Program-made: the position numbers and the translations under genes | The notes under the pieces: model-generated | The model's database searches: none | Told to the model about the DNA's origin: nothing | What the model saw: only the letters and a program-made list of their open reading frames with translations | Shown: one piece after another, positions 6,854 through 12,865 of the stretch | Numbering within the stretch: the stretch's first letter is position 1 | Layout of the letters: every line of letters begins with the position of its first letter | Assembly (NCBI GenBank): GCA_018822835.1 | Contig: JAHJJO010000148.1 | Span: 1 to 23,255 of the forward strand | Source: Patescibacteria group bacterium | GTDB lineage: Bacteria; Patescibacteriota; Patescibacteriia; Patescibacteriales; JAHJJO01 | Length of the DNA stretch: 23,255 nucleotides | Reading direction: 5' to 3'

Positions 6854-7714
6854 CTATTTTACGTAAATATTCATGCCATCACTTATTACCTGCACCGTTC
6901 CATTCAAATCAGTTCTAAAAATTTTAGTTCCAAGCCGTTCCAATTTTTTTAATACTCTTCTGTTTGGGTGACCAAAAGTATTATTTTTCCCAACTTGTAT
7001 TACAGCGATTTCTGGTTGAACAGCTCTTAAAAAATCTGCGCTGTTTGAATTATTGGACCCGTGATGCCCTATTTTTAATACATTTGCTGATAAATCAATG
7101 TTATTATTTAACAATTCTGTTTCTACTTCAATTTCAGCATCACCCATAAACAAAAATCTTGTTTGATTATAATTTAACATTGCTACAATTGACGTATTAT
7201 TCAACTTTTCAACATGTTTTTTTAGAAAATTTTTTGTTGGATATAAAACATCTAGCCAGCAATCATTGCTGAATTCTATTTTTTGAGGTCTGTCAATAAT
7301 TATTAAAGCAATGTTTTTATTTTTAACCAACTCTAACCATCTTAAATAATTCGGCGCAGTATGAATTGCGCCTGTGTATGCTATTCTTTTTACTTTATAA
7401 TGTTTTATAACATCAATTAATCCTGTTACATGGTCATCATGCGGATGCGTTAAAATCATTAAATCAATTTTTTTATCCCACCATGGCAAACTATTTTTTA
7501 ATTTTCGCAAAACAATATTATCAGGCCCTCCATCAATTAAAATGTTTTGCCCAAAAGGTGTTTTAATTAAAATAGCATCACCCTGATTAACATCCAAAAA
7601 AGTTACTTCCAATTTATTATTCGTTGGATGATATAACAGCCAAAAAGTCGGAATAGCGATTACAACAAATATTATCGCCAAGATTAGCAAAATTTTGCAT
7701 AATTTGTTAGACAT
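6854..7714 (-). CDS. ComEC/Rec2-like metallo-beta-lactamase-fold hydrolase
   Basis: A 286-residue protein with one N-terminal membrane helix (about 7-28) that places the catalytic domain outside the cytoplasmic membrane. Metallo-beta-lactamase motifs are complete: strand FLDVNQGDAILI (39-50), the metal site HPHDDH (90-95), GDAE (191-194) and KIGHHGS (214-220). This arrangement matches the stand-alone hydrolase domain related to the C-terminal part of the DNA-uptake protein ComEC. Such stand-alone proteins are common in Patescibacteria and may act on extracellular nucleic acid or phosphate esters; the substrate is unknown. It converges on livF with only 54 bases between the stops and no clear terminator. 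A possible promoter lies at 7758-7786. Confidence 0.85.
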   Translation of the reverse strand: MSNKLCKILLILAIIFVVIAIPTFWLLYHPTNNKLEVTFLDVNQGDAILIKTPFGQNILIDGGPDNIVLRKLKNSLPWWDKKIDLMILTHPHDDHVTGLIDVIKHYKVKRIAYTGAIHTAPNYLRWLELVKNKNIALIIIDRPQKIEFSNDCWLDVLYPTKNFLKKHVEKLNNTSIVAMLNYNQTRFLFMGDAEIEVETELLNNNIDLSANVLKIGHHGSNNSNSADFLRAVQPEIAVIQVGKNNTFGHPNRRVLKKLERLGTKIFRTDLNGTVQVISDGMNIYVK

Positions 7715-7757
7715 AATTAAAATTTCATTGACATTTATATAAATAAAAGCTAAGTTT

Positions 7758-7786
7758 ATTATACATTACATAATCCGAACCTACAA
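7758..7786 (-). promoter_or_regulatory. Candidate promoter of the ComEC-like hydrolase gene
   Basis: On the minus strand, TATAAT (7763 to 7758) is preceded at 17 bases by TTGTAG (7786 to 7781). The -10 box is perfect and the -35 weak. The -35 box overlaps the start of the repeat block at 7782, so the two transcription units may share control. Confidence 0.45.
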
Positions 7787-7902
7787 ATAATATCCAAATA
7801 CTACGAATTCGAATAAATTTGTAGTATTTGGATATATTTGTAGATTTGAATTATATTTTTGTAGTATTTGGATATTATTTGTAATATTCGAATTATATTT
7901 TT
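7782..7902. repeat. Inverted and tandem AT-rich repeats upstream of a small ORF
   Basis: A 23-base arm at 7782-7804 is perfectly inverted at 7861-7883. The right half is also a tandem pair: units at 7821-7860 (40 bases) and 7861-7902 (42 bases) both start GTAGTATTTGGATAT and end GAATTATATTTTT. Short ATTCGAAT/GAATTCGAAT words recur. The block lies between divergent genes and directly abuts the start codon at 7904. It could be a multi-site operator or a foldback element. Confidence 0.8.
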
Positions 7903-7903
7903 T

Positions 7904-8092
7904 ATGTCTATTTGCAACTGGATTAAAAAATTTTTTAAGTGCTCATGCAAAACAGAGGAAAAGCAACCAATGGAAAGCAATGAAGCAGACATGCAGAAAG
8001 ATCAAAATGTTCAGAATGATTTTTCTGAAAACGAACGTGATGCTAATGCAGCTCAGTCAAATTCAAACACAGAAGAAAATCGAGAAATGTAA
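7904..8092 (+). CDS. Small hypothetical protein with N-terminal Cys/Trp motif and acidic tail
   Basis: A 62-residue ORF that I do not recognise. It begins MSICNWIKKFFKCSCKTEEK: an amphipathic, cysteine-rich N-terminus that could lie on the membrane, followed by a polar, Asn/Glu/Gln-rich and probably disordered tail (about 20-62). An upstream ATG at 7868 would lie within the tandem repeat and is not chosen. The gene is bracketed by the repeat block at 7782-7902 and by a 19-base-pair hairpin at 8116-8158, which makes it look like a self-contained cassette. Short proteins with a Trp-x-Lys-Lys-Phe-Phe start and a disordered tail occur in Patescibacteria, but I cannot assign a role. It may also be non-coding. 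Confidence 0.45.
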   Translation: MSICNWIKKFFKCSCKTEEKQPMESNEADMQKDQNVQNDFSENERDANAAQSNSNTEENREM

Positions 8093-8115
8093 TTACAGGA
8101 AATAAATGTCATTAA

Positions 8116-8158
8116 ACTACAAACAAACAATCACTGCATGATTGTTTGTTTGTAGTTG
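8116..8158. repeat. Perfect 19-base-pair hairpin after the small ORF
   Basis: Arms AACTACAAACAAACAATCA (8116-8134) and its exact complement (8140-8158) flank the loop CTGCA. The hairpin is AT-rich and followed by GGATAAAAATAAAA rather than a T run, so terminator activity is possible but not typical. The GGATAAAA tail is the same as that after the palindromes at 2233 and 3241. Confidence 0.8.
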
Positions 8159-8174
8159 GATAAAAATAAAATAG

Positions 8175-8203
8175 TTGACAATCAAAATAGTTTCGAATAT
8201 AAT
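8175..8203 (+). promoter_or_regulatory. Consensus sigma-70 promoter for the GIY-YIG/wHTH/NTase unit
   Basis: TTGACA (8175-8180), a 17-base spacer and TATAAT (8198-8203): both hexamers are perfect. The predicted start point is near 8210, leaving a leader of about 30 bases before the ATG at 8242. No clear separate promoter is seen before the genes at 8561 and 9180. Confidence 0.85.
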
Positions 8204-8241
8204 AGAAATGAAGTTGTTATTTATATTTCAAAAACGAAACT

Positions 8242-8266
8242 ATGCCCAGTAATACAACTTCCGGTG
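8242..8266. repeat. Left inverted repeat bracketing the GIY-YIG ORF
   Basis: These 25 bases begin exactly at the GIY-YIG start codon and match the complement of 8538-8562 at 21 of 25 positions, including the unbroken block CAACTTCCGGTG (8255-8266). Confidence 0.75.
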
Positions 8267-8550
8267 TGTTCTTCTATATTTATGTTTTAGAAAGTTTTAA
8301 AGATGGGAATAGATACATCGGTTATACTAATAATCTAAAAAGGAGATTAGAAGAACACAAAAAAGGTTTGTCTTTTTCAACAAGATTTAGACTTCCAATT
8401 AAATTGATTTACTTTGAGGGCTGCCTTAATCAAGAAGACGCTAAACGTCGAGAAAATTATTTAAAAACAACTCAAGGAAGAAGATTTCTGGGTTTACGGC
8501 TTCAAGAGTACAAACGTCAAAACAACAAGATGTTTGGCACCGGAAGTTGA
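8242..8550 (+). CDS. GIY-YIG family endonuclease-like protein
   Basis: A 102-residue single-domain GIY-YIG protein of the UvrC-N/YhbQ type. The first motif is YIY (12-14) and the second YIG (25-27), followed by N-L-K-R-R-L-E-E-H (31-39) with the expected Arg and His. The segment FSTRFRLPIKLIYFEG (45-60) precedes the helix with E-D-A-K-R-R-E-N-Y-L-K (65-75), which carries the metal-binding Glu. The catalytic layout appears complete. The first eight codons and the last four (GTGS) come from the flanking inverted repeats, so the domain looks inserted or bracketed. It lies 10 bases before a winged-helix gene and shares its promoter. Homologues are abundant in Patescibacteria, with mostly unknown function (repair, mobile or restriction-like). 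Confidence 0.88.
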   Translation: MPSNTTSGVFFYIYVLESFKDGNRYIGYTNNLKRRLEEHKKGLSFSTRFRLPIKLIYFEGCLNQEDAKRRENYLKTTQGRRFLGLRLQEYKRQNNKMFGTGS

Positions 8551-8562
8551 TATACTGGGTAT
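8538..8562. repeat. Right inverted repeat bracketing the GIY-YIG ORF
   Basis: Complementary to 8242-8266 at 21 of 25 positions. It contains the GIY-YIG stop codon (8548-8550) and the first two bases of the next start codon (ATG, 8561-8563). Pairing of the two arms in mRNA would sequester both start codons. Confidence 0.75.
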
Positions 8563-9196
8563 GACTAAAAAAGAAATTATTTGGCGTGAAATTCTACATC
8601 AAGCCATTCAAAATAAAAAAACTCAATTTACCACGTTAGACAGCAAAAATTTAATGTGGTTTACTCAAAAAGGTCTTGCTGAAAAATTTGGTTTTTCTTT
8701 AAGCACAGTTTTTAATGCTTTAAAAGTGCCACGATCAACAGGAGCGATAGACGTGAAAGGTCGAGGTTTTATTATCCGAGATAAAGAAAAATTTCTTCAA
8801 ATTTGGGCTACTTTTCGAAATTTAGAAAAAGATATTATTTATAAAACGCATAGTAATTTTTCATCAGCTGAAATTGAAGGCTCAATGCCACCAAAGATTA
8901 TTTACGGAGCTTTTAGCGCTTTTGTAAAAAAGTTCAAACAAACACCTGCTGATTATGATAAAGTTTATATTTATGCTGATCAAAAAGAATTAAAAGAAAT
9001 TCAAAAACGATTTCCTAAAAAGAATGGTTATGAAAATTTAATAGTTCTAAAAAAAGACTCTTATTTATCTCAATACGGACAAATTACGCCTATTGTCCAA
9101 ACTTTTGTTGATTTATGGAATTTGCAAGAATGGTATGCAAAAGAATTTTTAAATGCTTTGAAAGAAAAAATATTTAATTATGCAATATTATCATAA
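8561..9196 (+). CDS. Winged-helix protein, AbiEi-like partner of a nucleotidyltransferase
   Basis: A 211-residue protein whose N-terminal third contains a winged-helix DNA-binding region: FTQKGLAEKFGFSLSTVFNA (about 38-57) as the helix-turn-helix and GAIDVKGRGFIIRDKEKF as the wing. The C-terminal half, with YDKVYIYADQKELKEIQKRF and TFVDLWNLQEWYAKEFLNAL, recalls the C-terminal region of AbiEi-like partners. It overlaps the downstream nucleotidyltransferase by 17 bases, so I infer an antitoxin/repressor role by context. The ATG at 8561 is preferred over an upstream start at 8534, which lies inside the inverted repeat and the GIY-YIG gene. Sequence similarity to the two clear AbiEi proteins in this window is low, so this is a separate lineage. 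Confidence 0.7.
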   Translation: MTKKEIIWREILHQAIQNKKTQFTTLDSKNLMWFTQKGLAEKFGFSLSTVFNALKVPRSTGAIDVKGRGFIIRDKEKFLQIWATFRNLEKDIIYKTHSNFSSAEIEGSMPPKIIYGAFSAFVKKFKQTPADYDKVYIYADQKELKEIQKRFPKKNGYENLIVLKKDSYLSQYGQITPIVQTFVDLWNLQEWYAKEFLNALKEKIFNYAILS

Positions 9197-9788
9197 TTTA
9201 TCCACAACAAAAAGTTTTCAAATATTACAGGATTTAAAAAAAGAATTCCAGTTTGTCTTAATTGGTGGCTGGGCAATTTGGATTTACACTAAAGCGTTAA
9301 AATCAAAAGACATTGATTTTATTTGCGATTATGAAATTTTGGGAAAGTTAAAAAATAAATTTGATATATCTAAAAATAACAGGCTAAAAAAATACGAAGC
9401 TAAAATAGAAGAAATTGACATTGATATATATTTGCCTTTTTATTCTGATTTAGGGCTTCCAACAGAAGATATAAAAAAATATATAAAAATTCAGGAAGGA
9501 TTTCAAGTTCCACAACCTGAAATCCTGTTAATTTTAAAACAAAAAGCTTATCATAATCGACAAGGTTCAATCAAAGGCGAAAAAGATAAAATTGATATTT
9601 TAAGCCTGGTTTTAAAAGTTAATTTAAATTTTGATTTTTATAAAAAAATTTTAGAGCTATATAATTTAAAAAGCTTTTTACAGGAATTGAAAAATATAAT
9701 TTTAACTGAAACTCAAGTTAAGGAACTTGATTTAAACAAGCATCAGTATAGTCGGCTGAAGAGCAAGATTTTGGAAAAAATAAAATAA
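9180..9788 (+). CDS. Nucleotidyltransferase toxin-like protein (MNT/AbiEii-related)
   Basis: A 202-residue protein of the polymerase-beta nucleotidyltransferase superfamily. The GGW motif at 29-31 and the acidic pair KDIDF at 43-47 are the expected first catalytic block; EEIDIDIYLP (77-86) may provide the third acidic residue. The rest is helical and lysine-rich. It is shorter than classical AbiEii and lacks the RDWYDL motif of the first cassette, so it is better described as a divergent AbiEii-like or minimal nucleotidyltransferase. Its start overlaps the stop of the winged-helix gene by 17 bases, a typical toxin-antitoxin arrangement. The acceptor molecule is unknown. No terminator is visible after the stop. 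Confidence 0.75.
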   Translation: MQYYHNLSTTKSFQILQDLKKEFQFVLIGGWAIWIYTKALKSKDIDFICDYEILGKLKNKFDISKNNRLKKYEAKIEEIDIDIYLPFYSDLGLPTEDIKKYIKIQEGFQVPQPEILLILKQKAYHNRQGSIKGEKDKIDILSLVLKVNLNFDFYKKILELYNLKSFLQELKNIILTETQVKELDLNKHQYSRLKSKILEKIK

Positions 9789-9806
9789 AAAAATATTCGC
9801 AAACCT

Positions 9807-9887
9807 ATGAAAACAAAATTTATACTTCACGGCGGATATGCCGGAAGAACAAATTTTGAAATTTTTATTAAAAGATTATCAGTTTAA
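9807..9887 (+). pseudogene. Possible remnant of a peptidase E (S51)-like gene
   Basis: A 26-codon reading frame starts MKTKFILHGGYAGRTN, which resembles the first strand and glycine loop of S51/peptidase E-like proteins (K-F-I-L-H-G-G). It then changes into an unrelated sequence and stops. The length is far too short for the family (about 200 residues), so this looks like a truncated N-terminal scrap left between two toxin-antitoxin cassettes. The family match rests on ten residues and is tentative. Confidence 0.3.
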
Positions 9888-9948
9888 AATTTTTTAATTA
9901 TTTTTTTAATCTTAAATCTAAAATTCTTAATATTAGTCAACAGAAGTC

Positions 9949-9999
9949 TTGACAATTGTTTAGGAATTGGTATAATATTTATATTAATTCTTAAACAAT
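9949..9999 (+). promoter_or_regulatory. Promoter flanked by a long inverted-repeat operator, second AbiE cassette
   Basis: TTGACA (9949-9954), a 16-base spacer and TATAAT (9971-9976), preceded by GG. The arms ATTGTTTAGGAATT (9955-9968) and AATTCTTAAACAAT (9986-9999) are complementary at 13 of 14 positions and bracket the -10 box. The start codon at 10004 is only 4 bases past the right arm. The geometry suits autorepression by AbiEi binding to both arms. Confidence 0.82.
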
Positions 10000-10003
10000 A
10001 TTT

Positions 10004-10666
10004 ATGACTTTAAATGAATTAAAAAAACAAACCTCTAATTTATTACTATTAAATAAAAACATCTTAAGAAATTTTGAACCGCGCGAAAATGCGCTAAACG
10101 AGAATGTCAAGTATTGGCTAAAAAATAAAGAGCTTATTTTATTAAAAAAGGGCGTATATATTCTAAATGAAAAATACGAAAAAGAAATACAAAAAAACTT
10201 ATACATTGAATATATTGCCAATCAATTAATACAGCCTTCTTATATTTCCATGGAGTATGTTTTGGCAAAATATCAACTTTTATCAGAACCTGTTAATGCC
10301 ATTACTTCTATTACCACAAAAACTTCAAGGGAAATAAAAAATAATTTTTATTCTTTCAGATATTATTCTGTTGTTCCAGAGCTTTTTAAAGATTATGAAA
10401 TAAAATATTTTTATAACGCTCCAGTTTTAACGGCTAAAAAAAGCAAGGCGTTGTTTGATTATTTATACATTAGATTTTTAAGAAATACGCCGATTAATAA
10501 TGAAACGATAAAAAATTTACGGATTAACTGGGAAAATAGCACTAAGAATGAATTTTTAAAAACTTATTCATACTTATCATATACAAAAAACAAAAGAATA
10601 GAAAAAGTTTTAGATTTAATAAAACAAATATATTATGCTCCAAAAAATTTTAAAAGAAATTGTTAA
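10004..10666 (+). CDS. abiEi: AbiEi-type antitoxin/transcriptional repressor (second copy)
   Basis: A 220-residue AbiEi-like protein. After a short N-terminal helix, ENVKYWLKNKELILLKKGVYIL (about 32-53) forms the winged-helix element, followed by the family motif QPSYISMEYVLAKYQLLSEP and SITTKTSREI (about 77-110). This segment parallels YPSYVSFEYALMFYGIIPE and SVTTKTTRSF of the first copy, so both belong to one family, but the proteins differ enough to be separate acquisitions rather than a recent duplication. It overlaps the next gene by 32 bases. Its promoter is bracketed by an inverted repeat, supporting autoregulation. No role beyond antitoxin/repressor can be read. Confidence 0.83.
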   Translation: MTLNELKKQTSNLLLLNKNILRNFEPRENALNENVKYWLKNKELILLKKGVYILNEKYEKEIQKNLYIEYIANQLIQPSYISMEYVLAKYQLLSEPVNAITSITTKTSREIKNNFYSFRYYSVVPELFKDYEIKYFYNAPVLTAKKSKALFDYLYIRFLRNTPINNETIKNLRINWENSTKNEFLKTYSYLSYTKNKRIEKVLDLIKQIYYAPKNFKRNC

Positions 10667-10928
10667 AGATAAAAAGGCGCAAGGTCTTCCTGATTTTGTC
10701 ATTAAAAATTATGTAAAAGAATTTTTGCAATATCCTGCGCTTGATTTTATTTATAACAACAAAAATTATAAAAATTTTATTTTTACAGGAGGTTCTTGTC
10801 TGCGAATTTGTTTTAACGCGCCAAGATTATCTGAGGATTTAGACTTTGATCTTTTTGAAAAAGATTATAAAAAATTAAATTTTCAAGCATTAGCCGAAGA
10901 ATTAAAATTATATTTTAAAATTATTTAA
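10635..10928 (+). CDS. abiEii: AbiEii-type nucleotidyltransferase toxin, 3'-truncated at a junction
   Basis: Only 97 residues remain of a protein normally about 240-300 long. The catalytic start is intact: FTGGSCLRICF (50-60) and SEDLDF (66-71), matching the GG and SxDLDF blocks of the first AbiEii in this window. Everything after residue 97, including the expected lysine and R-D-x-x-D block, is missing. The frame runs into a TAA at 10926-10928. Shifting by one base at this point gives LFKELEIN, which could continue the family sequence for a few residues until about 10,944. Sequence of a different organism type begins there. The gene is probably cut by an assembly join rather than by natural decay, and should not be treated as a functional mini-toxin. 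Confidence 0.8.
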   Translation: MLQKILKEIVKDKKAQGLPDFVIKNYVKEFLQYPALDFIYNNKNYKNFIFTGGSCLRICFNAPRLSEDLDFDLFEKDYKKLNFQALAEELKLYFKII

Positions 10929-10945
10929 AGAACTGGAAATAAATA
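10905..10945. other. Probable junction of two unrelated genomes
   Basis: Left of this interval the DNA is extremely AT-rich, with Patescibacteria-like genes and an unfinished AbiEii. Right of it a complete lipoprotein gene begins at 10945, and all later genes have Campylobacterota-like content and a higher GC level. No transposase, integrase, tRNA or clear direct repeat is seen at the boundary. The exact base cannot be fixed by eye. Confidence 0.65.
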
Positions 10946-11670
10946 TGCGTTTTAGTCAATTGATAATTGTGCTTATTTTCTATTTATCTCTAACAGGATG
11001 TGGCAGTGTTGAAGTTGGAGAGCAAGAAAATATATCTACTCAAGAAGAGGGGCAAAACAGCGTCGATTATAAAACAAAGTTTATGAATGAAGATACGTGT
11101 TCTGTATTGTTGGATAAAGAGTTTTTAGAGATTTGTTATGACAATAGTAAAAAAGTTGCTAAAAGTGTTGCTTATGTGCTTTATGGTGATTTGGTAAATG
11201 AACTAAATATTCAAGAGCGTCCCTCTTTTTATGAAGAAGAGTCTATAGAAAAATCCTACAGAGCAAAAGTAAGTGATTACACCGGTTCAGGATACGATCG
11301 GGGACATATGGCACCTGATGCCTCTTTTGACTGGAGCCAAGAGAGTTTAGATGCAACGTATTCCTTAGCCAACATTATTCCTCAAGTTCCTGAGGTTAAT
11401 CAACAAATGTGGGTTAAAGCTGAAGCGTATGCGAGAGAAGTGGCTGTGGAACTGGGTGAAATAAATATTATAAATGTTGTCAAGTATGGTTCTAGTCCCA
11501 AATATATCGGTGAGAGTCATATTGCTGTTTCTTTAGGATATTATAAAATACTGTTTAATGAAGATAAAGATTTTGAGGCATGTTATTATTATGCAAATGA
11601 TGCAATATTGCAGAGTTACAGTGACAAACTAGAAGAACATAAAGTAGATTGTAGCAGCGTAGCATATTAA
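10945..11670 (+). CDS. DNA/RNA non-specific endonuclease family lipoprotein
   Basis: A 241-residue exported nuclease. The N-terminus is a lipoprotein signal (FSQLIIVLIFYLSLTGC) with the lipobox Cys at residue 19, so the protein should be anchored in a membrane facing the periplasm. The nuclease motif YDRGHMAPDAS (about 112-122) contains the catalytic His and DRGH signature of the Serratia/NucA family. The later NIIPQVPEVNQQMW (about 144-157) supplies the conserved Asn that binds Mg2+. It would cut DNA and RNA without sequence preference, for nutrient scavenging or DNA turnover. The family catalytic residues are present. A GGAA lies 8 bases before the ATG as a weak ribosome site. It is the first gene after the junction, so its upstream region is probably not its own. 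Confidence 0.88.
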   Translation: MRFSQLIIVLIFYLSLTGCGSVEVGEQENISTQEEGQNSVDYKTKFMNEDTCSVLLDKEFLEICYDNSKKVAKSVAYVLYGDLVNELNIQERPSFYEEESIEKSYRAKVSDYTGSGYDRGHMAPDASFDWSQESLDATYSLANIIPQVPEVNQQMWVKAEAYAREVAVELGEINIINVVKYGSSPKYIGESHIAVSLGYYKILFNEDKDFEACYYYANDAILQSYSDKLEEHKVDCSSVAY

Positions 11671-11693
11671 ACTTATTTTGTTAAAATTCATTT

Positions 11694-12221
11694 ATGAAAA
11701 TTCATTTATTACGACACTTCAAAGTTCAAGACACTACAGATTCATGGTTAAACTCAGACGAATTTAATGCATGGGTGGATACTTATGACACTTTGCCTTT
11801 AAATATTATAGATGTTGAACTACCTAAAGAGATTGAACTTATACTTTGCAGTACACAATCACGTGCTAAAAGAACAGCTGAACAATTTTCAATGTTAGAG
11901 ACAATCTATACCGATAAATTGGTTGAAGTAGGATCACGTGTTTTTTTCAATACCAAGATTAAATTACAAAAATACATCTGGTTTGGAATGGGTACAATCT
12001 TTTGGTATTTGAACCGACTCGAAGGGGAAAATAGAGTCGATACCAAGCAAAGAGCCAAAGAGGTTATAGCCTATATTAAAAGTTTTAATAAAGAGAATAT
12101 TCTTATCGTCTCTCATGGTTTTTTTATGAAAGTTTTAGTTGAAGCACTTCAAAAAGAAGGTTTTAAAGGTGAGATAGACCTTCGTCCTGTGAATGGAAAA
12201 TTGTATAGCTTCATAAAGTAA
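11694..12221 (+). CDS. Histidine phosphatase superfamily protein (SixA/PGM-like)
   Basis: A 175-residue protein of the branch-1 histidine phosphatases. It starts with MKIHLLRHFKV, where the LLRH motif carries the phospho-accepting His8. STQSRAKRTAEQF (about 53-65) supplies the arginine of the phosphate pocket, and ILIVSHGFFMKV (about 137-148) the second catalytic His. The usual RHGE is changed to RHFK, so the family is divergent. The substrate is unknown; it could be a phosphoprotein or small phosphate ester. The gene begins 23 bases after the nuclease stop and may be co-transcribed with it. A 14-base tandem duplication (AAAATTCATTTATG and AAAATTCATTTATT) spans its start codon. Confidence 0.8.
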   Translation: MKIHLLRHFKVQDTTDSWLNSDEFNAWVDTYDTLPLNIIDVELPKEIELILCSTQSRAKRTAEQFSMLETIYTDKLVEVGSRVFFNTKIKLQKYIWFGMGTIFWYLNRLEGENRVDTKQRAKEVIAYIKSFNKENILIVSHGFFMKVLVEALQKEGFKGEIDLRPVNGKLYSFIK

Positions 12222-12403
12222 TTCCCATTAAAGAACATATAGAAACAGTAAAAAATATAAATTGTTTTTGTGAGCCTCCCAATTTATAACATTTTAAATA
12301 ATGCTTCTCTGCAATGCTTATAAGGCATCAAGTTTAACATAAATTTAATTACTGAAATGATATGTTATATAATATGTAAATAAGTTTTTTTATATTTAAA
12401 AAA

Positions 12404-12790
12404 ATGAAGCCTTATCGAGAAAATGAGATTTTAGCAACCATCAAATTACTTTTTGCACATGAAAAAGGGGTTATACCTCAAATTGATGAAGAGAATATTG
12501 TTCTGCATCATGGATATATTTTTAATACCAAACAGCATCGTCTTTTTAAAGAGAATGAAGAGATACCCTTGGGAAAAAAACCTTTAAAACTTGTCGAAAT
12601 CTTAGCAAAAAATAAAAATATTTCAGTCTCAAATGAACAACTCTGTACCTATGTATGGGGAGAATCAAAAAATGATCGTACATTACGGTCACTTATTTAT
12701 AGAATTCGACGTTTGTTGGATTACAATATGATAGAAAATGTCAATGGCAGTTTCCCTCACATGATCCAGCTGATTCAGTGTTCTCAGTAG
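12404..12790 (+). CDS. Orphan OmpR/PhoB-type DNA-binding domain, receiver domain missing
   Basis: A 128-residue protein. It starts at MKPYRENEILATIKLLF, which is the end of a receiver domain and linker in OmpR-family response regulators (K-P-f-x-x-x-E-L-x-A-x-I). It then has the full winged-helix effector domain: GYIFNTKQHRLFKENEEIPL (about 37-56), the recognition region with VSNEQLCTYVW and NDRTLRSLIYRIRRLL (about 91-106). No coding trace of the first 100 residues of the receiver domain was found in the 180 bases upstream, and no histidine kinase is adjacent. It may be a 5'-truncated gene or a regulator that works without phosphorylation. A possible -10 (TATAAT, 12368-12373) precedes it. Confidence 0.72.
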   Translation: MKPYRENEILATIKLLFAHEKGVIPQIDEENIVLHHGYIFNTKQHRLFKENEEIPLGKKPLKLVEILAKNKNISVSNEQLCTYVWGESKNDRTLRSLIYRIRRLLDYNMIENVNGSFPHMIQLIQCSQ

Positions 12791-12865
12791 AACTTTTCGA
12801 AGCATCAAAATCAGTATCATAACACTTCCCGCTTGGGGATTAAATACGTTATGAAAAATATTTGT

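Noticed and set aside
7821..7902. CRISPR array
   Set aside because: Only two adjacent imperfect units without spacers, AT-rich, and no cas genes nearby.
8116..8158. Standard Rho-independent terminator
   Set aside because: The stem is perfect but AT-rich and not followed by a T run, so I list it as a repeat only.
10635..10928. A functional mini-nucleotidyltransferase of 97 residues
   Set aside because: The second half of the fold is missing and the end coincides with a genome-style change, so truncation by a join is more likely.
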